NCBI GenBank assembly: GCA_947629975.1
Contig: CANRFU010000013.1
Span: 1 to 34,698, forward strand
Origin: an uncultured Oscillospiraceae bacterium
GTDB taxonomy: Bacteria > Bacillota > Clostridia > Oscillospirales > Oscillospiraceae
Reading direction: 5' to 3'
DNA: 34,698 nucleotides
Positions 10,101-18,939 of the stretch are shown piece after piece (position 1 is the stretch's first letter; each line of letters begins with the position of its first letter). The notes beneath the pieces were generated by a model that did no database searches, was not told where the DNA came from, and worked only from the letters and a program-made list of their open reading frames with translations. Both the position numbers and the translations under genes were made by a program.

Positions 10101-11976
10101 ACTCCGCTCCGCCCTGGACTTCCTGCGGAGCCATCTGCCCCGGGACTGGGCGGCCGATCCCGGGCTGATGGAGCGCTTCGCGGCCCACGCCGTCCGGCTG
10201 CGTCGGGAGTACCCCCGGGTGGCCGCGCTGGATTGGGAGGTGTTCTGCCACTACGTGCTGTGCCCCCGGGTCAACGACGAGGATCTGTCCTTCTGTTCGG
10301 AAATTTTCTACAATGAGCTGGCGCCCCGCGTCGGCGGGCTGGACGCCGTGGAGGACACAGTCCTGGAGGTCAACCGCTGGTGCCACGAGCACGTGACCTA
10401 CCGGCCCACCGACGAGCACACCGAGGCCCCGCTGACGGTGTACCGCCTGGGGTACGGCCGCTGCGGGGAGGAGTCCGCCTTCCTGGTGGCCGCCCTGCGG
10501 AGCGTGGGGATCCCCGCCCGGCAGATGTACGTCCCCCGCTGGTCCCACTGCGACGACAATCACGCCTGGGTGGAGGCCCTGTGCGGCGGGCGCTGGCGCT
10601 ATCTGGGCGCCTGCGAGCCGGAGCTGGAGCTGGACCGGGGCTGGTTCCCCCCGGCGGCGGCCCAGGCCATGCTGGCGCGGAGCCGGGTGTTCGGGGCGGC
10701 GTCCTCCCCCGTCCACGGGGAATTCCTGTACGAGGAGGACGGCGTCCGCTTCTACAATCAGACCGCCCGGTACGCCCCCGCGGGCCGATGGACCTTCCGG
10801 GCGGCGCGGGACGGCAGACCCGTCCCCGGCGCGGTCTTCTCCCTCCAGATCCTGAATGAGGCGGCCTTTCACGAGATCGCGCGCCTGACCGCCGACGAAC
10901 ACGGCGAGGCGTCCGCTCTGCTGGGATACGGCTCCCTGCGCGTGCTGGCCAACGGGGACGGCTGCCGGGCGGAATGTCAGCTGTGGGGCCAGACAGGCGG
11001 CGATTTGCGGTTCGACCTGTCCCTGGCCCCGCCTCCGGCGGAGGATATCCCCTGGACCGACTTCGACTTCCACCCTCCGGAGGCCCCGCCGGCCGTCTCC
11101 GCCCTCTCCCCGGAGGACAGGGAGCGGCGGGCGGAGATCCTCCGCCGGGGCGACGCGCTCCGGGCGGCGTGGGTGGCCTCCCAGCCACAGCCCGAGCCGA
11201 TTCCCGCCCCGCCCACCGCCGTCCCCGTCCCGGACGGACCGCGGGGCGCTCTGCGGCTGACCTTTGACGGCCCCTCGCCGATCTACCGCCGGGACTGGTC
11301 CCTGGCCCTCCAAACGGACAGGGGCTGGCAGACCCGGGACCTGGCCGCGATACCCTGGAAAAGCGGCGTCTGGGAGGCGGTCCTGACGCCGGGGCGGTAC
11401 CGGATCATCACCACCGTGCGGCTGCCCGCCGGGGACCAGCTGACCGCCCTCCGGGAGCTGACGATGCGCCCCGGCGCGGCGGTGGAGTGCGCCCTTTATT
11501 TCCGCTCCTGCCGCCTGGAGGAGCTGCTGTACCGCCGGACGCTGCCCCCCGTCCCCGCTGTGACGGAGGCGGGCGCGGCCGTCCCGGACGTGTTCGCCCC
11601 CGGCGGCTCCCCCGCGCTGACGCTGTGGCTGGAGCCGGGGCAGGAGCCCACCGAACATCTGCTGAACGAGCTGGCGGAGCGGGGCGGTTTCCCAGCCGCC
11701 GTCACCGCGCTGGTGCGGGAACGGGGCGAACTGGATCACCCGCAGATCGCGGCGCTACGGCGCTCCGGGGCCCGGGTCCTGCTGGGCGGCCGGGACGACA
11801 TCGAACCCGTGACCCGGCGTCTGAACTGCGACCCCTCCCTGCTGCCGCTGGCGGTGCTCACCGACGGGGCGGGGCTGGCCCGGTTCGCCGCCGCCGGCTA
11901 CCGGGTGGGGACGGCGGATCTGCTGGCGCGGCTGGCGGAGCGGATGGAGCGGCAGCGCGAGGGCGCTCAGGCGTAA
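10090..11976 (+). CDS. Transglutaminase-like (transglut_core) domain protein
   Basis: GYGRCGEESAFLVAALRSVGIPARQMYVPRWSHCDDNHAWVEALCGGRWRYLGACEPE carries the Cys and His motifs; start overlaps the GH29 3' end by 11 nt. Confidence 0.85.
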   Translation: MDRELRSALDFLRSHLPRDWAADPGLMERFAAHAVRLRREYPRVAALDWEVFCHYVLCPRVNDEDLSFCSEIFYNELAPRVGGLDAVEDTVLEVNRWCHEHVTYRPTDEHTEAPLTVYRLGYGRCGEESAFLVAALRSVGIPARQMYVPRWSHCDDNHAWVEALCGGRWRYLGACEPELELDRGWFPPAAAQAMLARSRVFGAASSPVHGEFLYEEDGVRFYNQTARYAPAGRWTFRAARDGRPVPGAVFSLQILNEAAFHEIARLTADEHGEASALLGYGSLRVLANGDGCRAECQLWGQTGGDLRFDLSLAPPPAEDIPWTDFDFHPPEAPPAVSALSPEDRERRAEILRRGDALRAAWVASQPQPEPIPAPPTAVPVPDGPRGALRLTFDGPSPIYRRDWSLALQTDRGWQTRDLAAIPWKSGVWEAVLTPGRYRIITTVRLPAGDQLTALRELTMRPGAAVECALYFRSCRLEELLYRRTLPPVPAVTEAGAAVPDVFAPGGSPALTLWLEPGQEPTEHLLNELAERGGFPAAVTALVRERGELDHPQIAALRRSGARVLLGGRDDIEPVTRRLNCDPSLLPLAVLTDGAGLARFAAAGYRVGTADLLARLAERMERQREGAQA

Positions 11977-11982
11977 AAAGTG

Positions 11983-12210
11983 GGGCCCCGCAAAGCGGGG
12001 CGGCGCGAGTGCGCCGTCACGAGTGTTTTGCGGAGCAAAACCTCGGCGGAGGCGGAATTCACTTCCGCCGAGCATTTGAATCACCGAAGGGTGGAGCGAC
12101 CAACGGGAGCGAAACCCAACCGAAAACACTATCGGGAAAGGGGTCCCCGCAAAGCCGCCCTCTGGCTTTGTGGGGAGAGGTGGAGCAGCGGAGCGAGTGC
12201 GCTCCGGCGC
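11983..12210. repeat. Intergenic cluster of short hairpins between the transglutaminase gene and tRNA-Leu
   Basis: Successive inverted repeats: CCCCGCAAAGCGGGG, GGCGCgagtGCGCC, GTTTTGCggaGCAAAAC, TCGGCGGA..TCCGCCGA, GGAGCgagtgcGCTCC. Confidence 0.55.
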
Positions 12211-12250
12211 AAAAAAACGCCGGAGCAAGCGATACGCAACTTGCTCCGAC
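12211..12250 (-). terminator. Intrinsic terminator of tRNA-Leu
   Basis: Minus strand CGGAGCAAG..CTTGCTCCG followed by a long T run (AAAAAAA at 12211-12217 on +). Confidence 0.85.
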
Positions 12251-12251
12251 G

Positions 12252-12336
12252 TGGTACGGGTAGTGGGGGTCGAACCCACACGGATCGCTCCACAGGAACC
12301 TAAATCCTGCGCGTCTGCCAATTCCGCCATACCCGC
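12252..12336 (-). tRNA. tRNA-Leu (anticodon TAG), CCA encoded
   Basis: Minus strand GCGGGTATGGCGGAATTGGCAGACGCGCAGGATTTAGGTTCCTG..GGTTCGACCCCCACTACCCGTACCA; anticodon stem CAGGA/TCCTG with loop TTTAGGT; long variable arm. Confidence 0.96.
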
Positions 12337-12387
12337 GTATTCACTTCCCGCCCGGAGGCGTTTCGCCTCCGGGCGCTTTTCGTCCGC

Positions 12388-13644
12388 TCACCACACCAGG
12401 GTGGCGAAATAGTCCTCCGGCGTCTCCGCCCGGCGGATCAACTCCACCGAGCCGTCCTCTTTCAGCAACAGTTCGGCAGAGCGCAGCTTGCCGTTGTAGT
12501 TGTAGCCCATGGAGAAGCCGTGGGCCCCGGTGTCGTGGATGACCAGGATGTCCCCCATGTCGATCCTGGGCAGAGAACGGTCAATGGCGAACTTGTCGCT
12601 GTTCTCGCAGAGGGAGCCCACCACGTCGTAGTCGTGGTCGCAGGGCTCGTTTTCCTTGCCCAGCACGGTGATGTGGTGGTAGGCCCCGTAGATGGCGGGG
12701 CGCATCAGGTTGGCGGCGCAGGCGTCCACCCCGATGTACTCCTTCCAGATGTGCTTTTCGTGGACGGCGGTGGTCACCAGATGGCCGTTGGGGGCCAGCA
12801 TGAACCGGCCCAGCTCGGTGAAAATGGCGGCGTCCCCCAGACCGGCGGGGACCATGACCTCTTCGAAGGCCTTCCGCACCCCCTCGCCGATGACCGCGAT
12901 GTCGTTGGCGGGCTGCTCTGGCCGGTAGGGCACCCCTACCCCGCCGGACAGGTTGATGAAGGCGATGTCACAGCCGGTCCTCGCCACCGCGTCGGCCGCC
13001 GTCCGGAACAGGATACGGGCCAGGGCGGGATAGTAGTCGTTGGAGATGGTGTTGGAGGCCAAAAAGGCGTGGATGCCGAACCGTTTGGCCCCCAGCCCTT
13101 TCAATTTCCGGAACGCCTCGACGAGCTGATCCGGGGTCATGCCGTACTTGGCCTGGCCGGGGTTGTCCATCACCTGGAAGCCCTCTTTGCTCTCCCCCAG
13201 GGTGAAGGTGCCGCCGGGGTTGAGGCGGCAGCACACCGTCTCGGGCACATGGCCCAGGGTCTCGTACAGGAAGTCCACATGGGTCAGGTCGTCCAGGTTG
13301 ATGATGGCTCCCAGCCTGTCCGCCAGCTGGAACTCCTCCGCCGGGGTCTCGTTGGAGGAGAACATGATCTCGTGGCCATGGAAGCCGCAGCGGTCGGACA
13401 TCATCAGCTCGGTGAGGGAGGAGCAGTCCACGCCGCAGCCCTCCTCCTTCAAAATTTTGAGGATGGCGGGGTTGGGAGTGGCCTTCACGGCGAAATACTC
13501 CCTGAACCCCCTGTTCCAAGAAAAGGCGGCGTTCAGCGCCCGTGCGGTGCGGCGGATGCCCGCCTCGTCATAGATGTGGAAGGGGGTGGGATAGGTCTTT
13601 TTGATCTCCCGGGCCTGGGCCAGGGTGAGGAAGGGCATTTTCAT
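12388..13644 (-). CDS. lysA: Diaminopimelate decarboxylase-like PLP enzyme (fold type III)
   Basis: YFAVKATPNPAILKILKEEGCGVDCSSLTEL, NLSGGVGVPYRPEQP, CENSDKFAIDRSLPRIDMGDILVIHDTGAHGFSMGYNYN. Confidence 0.88.
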   Translation of the reverse strand: MKMPFLTLAQAREIKKTYPTPFHIYDEAGIRRTARALNAAFSWNRGFREYFAVKATPNPAILKILKEEGCGVDCSSLTELMMSDRCGFHGHEIMFSSNETPAEEFQLADRLGAIINLDDLTHVDFLYETLGHVPETVCCRLNPGGTFTLGESKEGFQVMDNPGQAKYGMTPDQLVEAFRKLKGLGAKRFGIHAFLASNTISNDYYPALARILFRTAADAVARTGCDIAFINLSGGVGVPYRPEQPANDIAVIGEGVRKAFEEVMVPAGLGDAAIFTELGRFMLAPNGHLVTTAVHEKHIWKEYIGVDACAANLMRPAIYGAYHHITVLGKENEPCDHDYDVVGSLCENSDKFAIDRSLPRIDMGDILVIHDTGAHGFSMGYNYNGKLRSAELLLKEDGSVELIRRAETPEDYFATLVW

Positions 13645-13704
13645 CTCTCTGTCTCCTTCCGGAGGATTTGGTAAAATGATAAATCAGCGAAGGCCGGTTG
13701 TCAA

Positions 13705-14187
13705 TCACTTGTGATAGTCGGAGCCCTCCTGGATCTTGAAGGCCCGGTAGAGCTGCTCCAATACCATCACCCTTGCCAAGTGGTGGGGGAAGGTCATCTC
13801 CGACATGGACAGCCGCAGGTCCGCCCGCTGCTTCACCCGGGGGGACAGGCCGTAGGAGCCGCCGATGACCAGCGTCAGGGAGGACATGCCCCCCACCGTC
13901 CAGTTCCCCAGCGTGCGGGCCAGATCCTCGCTGGACAGGGGCGTGCCCTCCACGCAGAGGGCCACCACCCGGCCGGATTGGGGCAGCCTGGCCAGGATGG
14001 CCTCCCCCTCCCTGTCCAGCGCCGCCTGAACAGCGCCCAGGGTGGGCTTTTGTGGCAGCTTCTGCTCCGCCAGTTCGACCGTCTCCAGCTTGCAGTAGCC
14101 CTTGAGCCGCTTGGCGTACTCCGCCGCCGCATCCTTGTAGAATTTTTCCTTCAGTTTGCCCACGCAGAGGAGGGTCACGCTCAGCAT
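13705..14187 (-). CDS. rlmH: 23S rRNA (pseudouridine1915-N3)-methyltransferase
   Basis: LSVTLLCVGKLKEKFYKDAAAEYAKRLKGYCKLE, LVIGGSYGLSPRV, MSEMTFPHHLARVMVLEQLYRAFKI. Confidence 0.96.
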   Translation of the reverse strand: MLSVTLLCVGKLKEKFYKDAAAEYAKRLKGYCKLETVELAEQKLPQKPTLGAVQAALDREGEAILARLPQSGRVVALCVEGTPLSSEDLARTLGNWTVGGMSSLTLVIGGSYGLSPRVKQRADLRLSMSEMTFPHHLARVMVLEQLYRAFKIQEGSDYHK

Positions 14188-14190
14188 CCC

Positions 14191-14979
14191 TCACACCTCC
14201 ATCCACCCGGAGCAGCCGTTCCGGGGTGCGGCGGTGAGGATCACATCCTCCCCCACCTTCGCGCCCAGCCCCTCCAGCGCCTTTTTCGACGCCGCCAGGG
14301 CCAGGGCCGGGGTGTTGTTCTCCTGGGACAGATGGGCGAGGACCACCCGCCGGGTGCCCTGCCGGACGGCCCTGGCCGCCAGCTCCGCCCCCGACTCGTT
14401 GGACAGGTGCCCCCTGTCTCCCAAAATGCGCTCCTTCAGATAGGCGGGGTAGCGTCCGGAGCGGAGCATATCCACGTCGTGGTTGCTCTCGCAGATGAGA
14501 AGATGGCAGCCGGGCACGGCCTGGGCCGCCTCCGGGGTGACATACCCGGTGTCGGTACACAGGCACAGCCTCCGCCCGCCCCCCTCGATGGAGTAGCCCA
14601 CGGGACAGGCGGCGTCGTGGCTGGTGGCAAAGGGATGGATCACCAGGCCGCCGATAGCGAACCGCTCCCCCGGCTCGAACACCTGGAAGCGCCCCTCCAG
14701 CCCCGCCCTGCGGTAGCAGATCTGCCGGGCGGTGTCCTCGGCGGTGTAGAGGTCGGCCCCCGTCTGGCGGCAGAGCACGTCCAGGCCGCTGATGTGGTCG
14801 GAGTGCTCGTGGGTGATGAGCACTCCGGAGAGCTGGGCCGGAGACAGCCCCAGGGCGCGCAGCCCCTCGGCGATGCGCCTGGCGGAGATGCCCGCGTCGA
14901 TGAGGATATGTACGGTCCCGTCGCTCACCACGGCGCAGTTGCCGCTGGAGCCGCTGGCCAGGGTGGCCGCTCGAAGCAT
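14191..14979 (-). CDS. MBL-fold metallohydrolase, YycJ/WalJ type
   Basis: MLRAATLASGSSGNCAVVSDGTVHILIDAGISARRI, ITHEHSDHISGLDVL, ICESNHDVDML; start codon 14979-14977. Confidence 0.92.
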   Translation of the reverse strand: MLRAATLASGSSGNCAVVSDGTVHILIDAGISARRIAEGLRALGLSPAQLSGVLITHEHSDHISGLDVLCRQTGADLYTAEDTARQICYRRAGLEGRFQVFEPGERFAIGGLVIHPFATSHDAACPVGYSIEGGGRRLCLCTDTGYVTPEAAQAVPGCHLLICESNHDVDMLRSGRYPAYLKERILGDRGHLSNESGAELAARAVRQGTRRVVLAHLSQENNTPALALAASKKALEGLGAKVGEDVILTAAPRNGCSGWMEV

Positions 14980-15037
14980 AGTGTTCCCTCCATGAAAAAG
15001 GGGCGGCCCCGCCGCCCCCCTTTGCCGATCTTCTGAT

Positions 15038-16333
15038 TTACGCGGTGGCCGCGGTCCGCTTCGGGTCGGGGATCTCCACCACCCGGATGTCGGCCCCCAC
15101 GCCGGACAGCTTGCCGACCAGGTCCTCGTAGCCACGCTCGATGTGGCTGATGCTGGAGATCTCGCTGGTGCCCTGGGCGGCCAGCCCCGCGATGACCATG
15201 GCCGCGCCGGCCCGCAGGTCGCACGCCTCCATGGGCGCGCCGGTGAGGCGGCCCACCCCTTCGATCACCGCGATCTTCCCCTCCACCTGGATCTTGGCGC
15301 CCAGGCGGCGGAACTCCTCCACATAGCGGTAGCGGTTGCCCCACACGCCCTCGGTGAGGACGCTGGTGCCGCTGGCCAGGCAGAGCACGGCGGCGATCTG
15401 GGGCTGCATATCGGTGGGAAAGCCCGGATAGGGCATGGTCTTGATGTTGGTGCGCTGGAGGGGTCCGTGCCGCCGGACGATGAGGCTGTCCCCCTCCTCC
15501 TCCACCTCCACGCCCATCTCCATGAGCTTGGCGGTGATACATTCCATGTGCTTGGGGATCACGTTGCACACCCGGACCTCGCCGCCGGCGGCGGCCACGG
15601 CGGCCATGTAGGTGCCCGCCTCGATCTGGTCCGGGATGATGGAGTACTCCCCGCCCCGGAGCTTTTCCACGCCCCGGATCTTGATGACATCGGTGCCCGC
15701 GCCGGTGATCTCCGCTCCCATGGAATTGAGGAAGTTGGCCACGTCCACAATGTGAGGCTCCTTGGCGGCGTTCTCAATGACGGTGAGCCCCTCGGCCAGG
15801 GTGGCGGCCAGCATGATGTTGATGGTGGCCCCCACGGAGGCGATGTCAAGGTAGACCTGGCCGCCCCTCAGCCTGCCGCCGTCGGGCACTTTGGCGTACA
15901 CATAGCCGTTGCGGGTGTCCACCTGGGCCCCCAGGGCGGTGAGGCCCTTGATGTGCAGGTCGATGGGCCGCCCGCCCAGATCGCACCCGCCGGGGAGGGG
16001 GACCTCCGCCCAGCCGTACCGGCCCAGCAGCGCCCCGATCAGATAGTAGCTGGCCCGGATCTTCCGGCCATCCTCATAGGGGATCTGCCGGTTGACGATA
16101 TGGGTACAGTCCACATCCATGGTGGTGCGGTTGAAGGTGCGGATGCCGGCCCCAAGCTGCTCCAAAATATTCAAAATATGATCGACGTCGCTGATCTGGG
16201 GAATATTCTCAATGCGGCAGACCCCGTCCACCATCAGGGCGGCGGGGATAATACCCACGGCGGCATTCTTGGCGCCGCTGATCTCGATCCGGCCGTAAAG
16301 GGGCCGGCCGCCATGGATCACATACTTTTTCAA
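15038..16333 (-). CDS. murA: UDP-N-acetylglucosamine 1-carboxyvinyltransferase (TTG start)
   Basis: GGRPLYGRIEISGAKNAAVGIIPAALM, LPGGCDLGGRPIDLHIKGL, YPGFPTDMQPQIAAVLCLASGTS, LRAGAAMVIAGLAAQG. Confidence 0.95.
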   Translation of the reverse strand: MKKYVIHGGRPLYGRIEISGAKNAAVGIIPAALMVDGVCRIENIPQISDVDHILNILEQLGAGIRTFNRTTMDVDCTHIVNRQIPYEDGRKIRASYYLIGALLGRYGWAEVPLPGGCDLGGRPIDLHIKGLTALGAQVDTRNGYVYAKVPDGGRLRGGQVYLDIASVGATINIMLAATLAEGLTVIENAAKEPHIVDVANFLNSMGAEITGAGTDVIKIRGVEKLRGGEYSIIPDQIEAGTYMAAVAAAGGEVRVCNVIPKHMECITAKLMEMGVEVEEEGDSLIVRRHGPLQRTNIKTMPYPGFPTDMQPQIAAVLCLASGTSVLTEGVWGNRYRYVEEFRRLGAKIQVEGKIAVIEGVGRLTGAPMEACDLRAGAAMVIAGLAAQGTSEISSISHIERGYEDLVGKLSGVGADIRVVEIPDPKRTAATA

Positions 16334-16590
16334 GGCTGCACCTCGTACTCCGGCAAGCCGGTTTGATAGCGCTCCGCCCTGCGGAACGCTCCTAAGTAAC
16401 GCCGAAAAAGCGCGGATTCACAATTCTCGAAAGACATTATAGCACTGTATCCCCGGAAAGGCAACCGAAAGTTTTCCAAAACCCGCAAAATTATCTGTTC
16501 CCCACCGGTGATATCCATTATTTGTAAACCATAGTTTGCCCCCGGGCTGCTCCGGTATGCAGGGAATTTGTGAATTTTTCGTGAAAGGGC

Positions 16591-16619
16591 TTGCAATCGG
16601 CGGAAAACGGTATTATGAT
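16591..16619 (+). promoter_or_regulatory. Sigma-A-type promoter of htpG
   Basis: TTGCAA (16591-16596)-N17-TATGAT (16614-16619). Confidence 0.8.
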
Positions 16620-16622
16620 AGT

Positions 16623-16649
16623 TTAGCACTCAGAATCAAAGAGTGCTAA
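16623..16649 (+). promoter_or_regulatory. CIRCE element (HrcA operator)
   Basis: Exact TTAGCACTC-N9-GAGTGCTAA directly downstream of the htpG -10 box. Confidence 0.97.
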
Positions 16650-16693
16650 ACCTGTTTTCAAAAAATTTTGAGATACACGAGGAGCGACAAACT

Positions 16694-18607
16694 ATGGCAA
16701 AGAAGCAGTTCAAGGCGGAGTCCAAGCGGCTGATGGACCTGATGATCAACTCCATCTACACCCACAAGGAGATCTTCCTGCGGGAGATCATCTCCAACGC
16801 CAGCGACGCCATCGACAAGCTGGCCTATCTGGCCCTCACCGACGACACGGTGAAGACCAAACGGGGGGATTTCCGCATCACCGTCATCCCGGACAAGGAG
16901 GCAAGAACGCTCACCGTATCCGACAACGGCGTGGGCATGACCGCGGGCGAGCTGGAACAGAACCTGGGCACCATCGCCCGCAGCGGCTCCCTCCAGTTCA
17001 AGCAGGAGATGGAGAAGGGGGACACATCCGACATCATCGGCCAGTTCGGCGTGGGCTTCTACTCCGCCTTTATGGTGTCCGACAAGGTCACCGTCGTCAC
17101 CCGCCGCCACGGGGAGGAGACCGGCCACATGTGGCAGTCCGAGGGGGCCGACGGCTACACCGTCACGGAGTGTGAGAAGGGCAGCGACGGCACCGACGTC
17201 ATCATGCACCTGAAGCCGGACACCGAGGACGAGAAGTACGGCGAATACCTGGAGACCCACCGCCTCCAGGAGCTCATCAAGAAGTACTCCGACTATATCC
17301 GCCACCCCATCCGCATGGTGGTGGAGGACTACCGGCAGAAGGAGAAACCCGCCGATGCCGGGGACGACTACAAGCCCGAGTGGGAAACCGTGCAGGAGGA
17401 AAAGACCATCAACTCCATGGTCCCCCTGTGGCAGCGGCCCCGCTCCAAGGTGAAGCAGGAGGAGTACGACCGGTTCTATCAGGAGAAGTTCGGCGACTGG
17501 CAGGCCCCCCTGGCCGTCATCACCACCTCCTCCGAGGGCACCGTCACCTTCAAGTCCCTGCTGTTCGTCCCCTCCGCCACCCCCTATGACTTCTACACCA
17601 GGGAGTACGAGAAGGGCCTCCAGCTCTACTCCAGCGGCGTGCTCATCATGGACAAGTGCGCCGACCTGCTGCCCGACTGCTTCCGCTTCGTCCGGGGCGT
17701 GGTGGACTCCCCCGACTTCTCCCTGAACATCTCCCGGGAGATGCTCCAGCACACCCGGGAGCTGAAGGTCATCGCCGGGGCGGTGGAGAAGAAGATCAAG
17801 AACGAGCTGGTCAAGCTCATGAAGGACGACCGGGAGAAGTACGAGAAGTTCTGGGCCGCCTTCGGCCGCCAGCTCAAGTACAGCGTGGTGGAGGGCTACG
17901 GCGCCAAGAAGGACCTGCTCCAGGACCTGCTGCTGTTCACCTCCTCCAAGGAGGGCAAGCTGACCTCCCTTGCTGAGTACGTGGAGCGCATGCCGGAGGG
18001 CCAGGAGTTCATCTACTACGTCTGCGCCGACGACGCCGACCAGGCCGCCAAGCTGCCCCAGGTGGAGCGGGTGGCCGACAAGGGCTACGAGATCTTCTAC
18101 CTCACCGGGGAGGAGGACCAGTTCGTGGTCAACACCCTGGGCGAGGTGTCCGGCAAAAAGCTGAAATCGGTGGCCGACCCCGACGCCCTCCCCGAGAGCG
18201 ACGAGGAAAAGGCCGCCCAGGAGAAGCAGGCCGAGGAGGCCAAGCCGGTGCTGGACTTCGTCAAGGAGACCCTGGGGGACCGCATCCACGAGGCCCGGGT
18301 GTCCAAGATCCTGAAATCCGCCCCCGTCTGCATGACCGCCGACGGCCCCATGACCCTGGAGATGGAGAAATACTTCTCCCGGGTGGAGGCCAATCCCATG
18401 ATGGGTCCCATGAAGGCCCAGCGGGTGCTGGAGCTGAACCCCAACGCCGCCCCCTTCGCCGCCCTGAAAAACGCCCTGGACGCCGGGGACAGGGACAAGG
18501 CCGCCAAGTTTACGGAGATCCTGTACCACCAGGCCCTGCTTATCGCCGGCCTGCCCATCGAGGATGCGGCGGCGTATACCGAACTGGTGTGCTCGCTGAT
18601 GGAATAA
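16694..18607 (+). CDS. htpG: Molecular chaperone HtpG (Hsp90)
   Basis: LRELISNASDA-type motif (LREIISNASDAIDKLAYLAL), TVSDNGVGMTAGEL, GQFGVGFYSAFMVSDKVTV; ATG at 16694 after GAGGAGCG. Confidence 0.97.
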   Translation: MAKKQFKAESKRLMDLMINSIYTHKEIFLREIISNASDAIDKLAYLALTDDTVKTKRGDFRITVIPDKEARTLTVSDNGVGMTAGELEQNLGTIARSGSLQFKQEMEKGDTSDIIGQFGVGFYSAFMVSDKVTVVTRRHGEETGHMWQSEGADGYTVTECEKGSDGTDVIMHLKPDTEDEKYGEYLETHRLQELIKKYSDYIRHPIRMVVEDYRQKEKPADAGDDYKPEWETVQEEKTINSMVPLWQRPRSKVKQEEYDRFYQEKFGDWQAPLAVITTSSEGTVTFKSLLFVPSATPYDFYTREYEKGLQLYSSGVLIMDKCADLLPDCFRFVRGVVDSPDFSLNISREMLQHTRELKVIAGAVEKKIKNELVKLMKDDREKYEKFWAAFGRQLKYSVVEGYGAKKDLLQDLLLFTSSKEGKLTSLAEYVERMPEGQEFIYYVCADDADQAAKLPQVERVADKGYEIFYLTGEEDQFVVNTLGEVSGKKLKSVADPDALPESDEEKAAQEKQAEEAKPVLDFVKETLGDRIHEARVSKILKSAPVCMTADGPMTLEMEKYFSRVEANPMMGPMKAQRVLELNPNAAPFAALKNALDAGDRDKAAKFTEILYHQALLIAGLPIEDAAAYTELVCSLME

Positions 18608-18619
18608 GACGCAAAGCGC

Positions 18620-18650
18620 AAAAGTCCGGCCCCCGCGGGCCGGACTTTTT
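18620..18650 (+). terminator. Intrinsic terminator of htpG
   Basis: AAAGTCCGGCCC-CCGC-GGGCCGGACTTT followed by TT. Confidence 0.9.
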
Positions 18651-18678
18651 ATGGCTTTTTGCGCTCTATTCCTGCCCC

Positions 18679-18706
18679 TTGACAACGCGGCCGGTTATGG
18701 TATAAT
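18679..18706 (+). promoter_or_regulatory. Strong promoter facing into the 18.7-18.95 kb intergenic locus
   Basis: TTGACA (18679-18684)-N16-TATAAT (18701-18706). Confidence 0.8.
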
Positions 18707-18712
18707 AAATAC

Positions 18713-18800
18713 AGAGGGGCACCGCCAGCAAGCGGCTAGCCCGGTCTAAGGTTTATGTTTCATAGAAGAAACCGTCACCGTGCCGGGTGGCGGTTTCTGC
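18713..18800 (+). ncRNA. Putative short RNA, antisense to the 3' end of the 25-aa ORF
   Basis: Consensus promoter upstream and a 13-bp hairpin at 18767-18798 (AGAAACCGTCACC-GTGCCG-GGTGGCGGTTTCT) as possible 3' end; the T tract is poor, so the end is uncertain. Confidence 0.45.
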
Positions 18801-18852
18801 GTTTCACGATGATCGTGACAATAAAGTCTCCGATATGTAATGTGATCCGCAT
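18775..18852 (-). CDS. 25-aa small ORF, candidate type I toxin-like or leader peptide
   Basis: MRITLHIGDFIVTIIVKRRNRHPAR; RBS AAAGGAGG 8 nt upstream of ATG; preceded by a consensus promoter; hydrophobic segment then basic tail. Below the ORF-track length cutoff. Confidence 0.55.
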   Translation of the reverse strand: MRITLHIGDFIVTIIVKRRNRHPAR

Positions 18853-18939
18853 CGTGTCCACCTCCTTTACGAAGGTGTGACCAGCCGCCTGCCTCTTGTG
18901 TTTCAGTGCCCCTCTGCCCCTCAATTAAAAAGGGATTTC

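Noticed and set aside
9598-11739. 713-aa minus-strand ORF opposite the GH29/transglutaminase genes
   Set aside because: R/P/G-rich shadow frame crossing two genes.
16330-16629. 99-aa minus-strand ORF upstream of murA
   Set aside because: Overlaps murA start and promoter regions, no domain signature, no convincing RBS.
16658-18685. 675-aa minus-strand ORF opposite htpG
   Set aside because: Antisense shadow frame without recognizable motifs.
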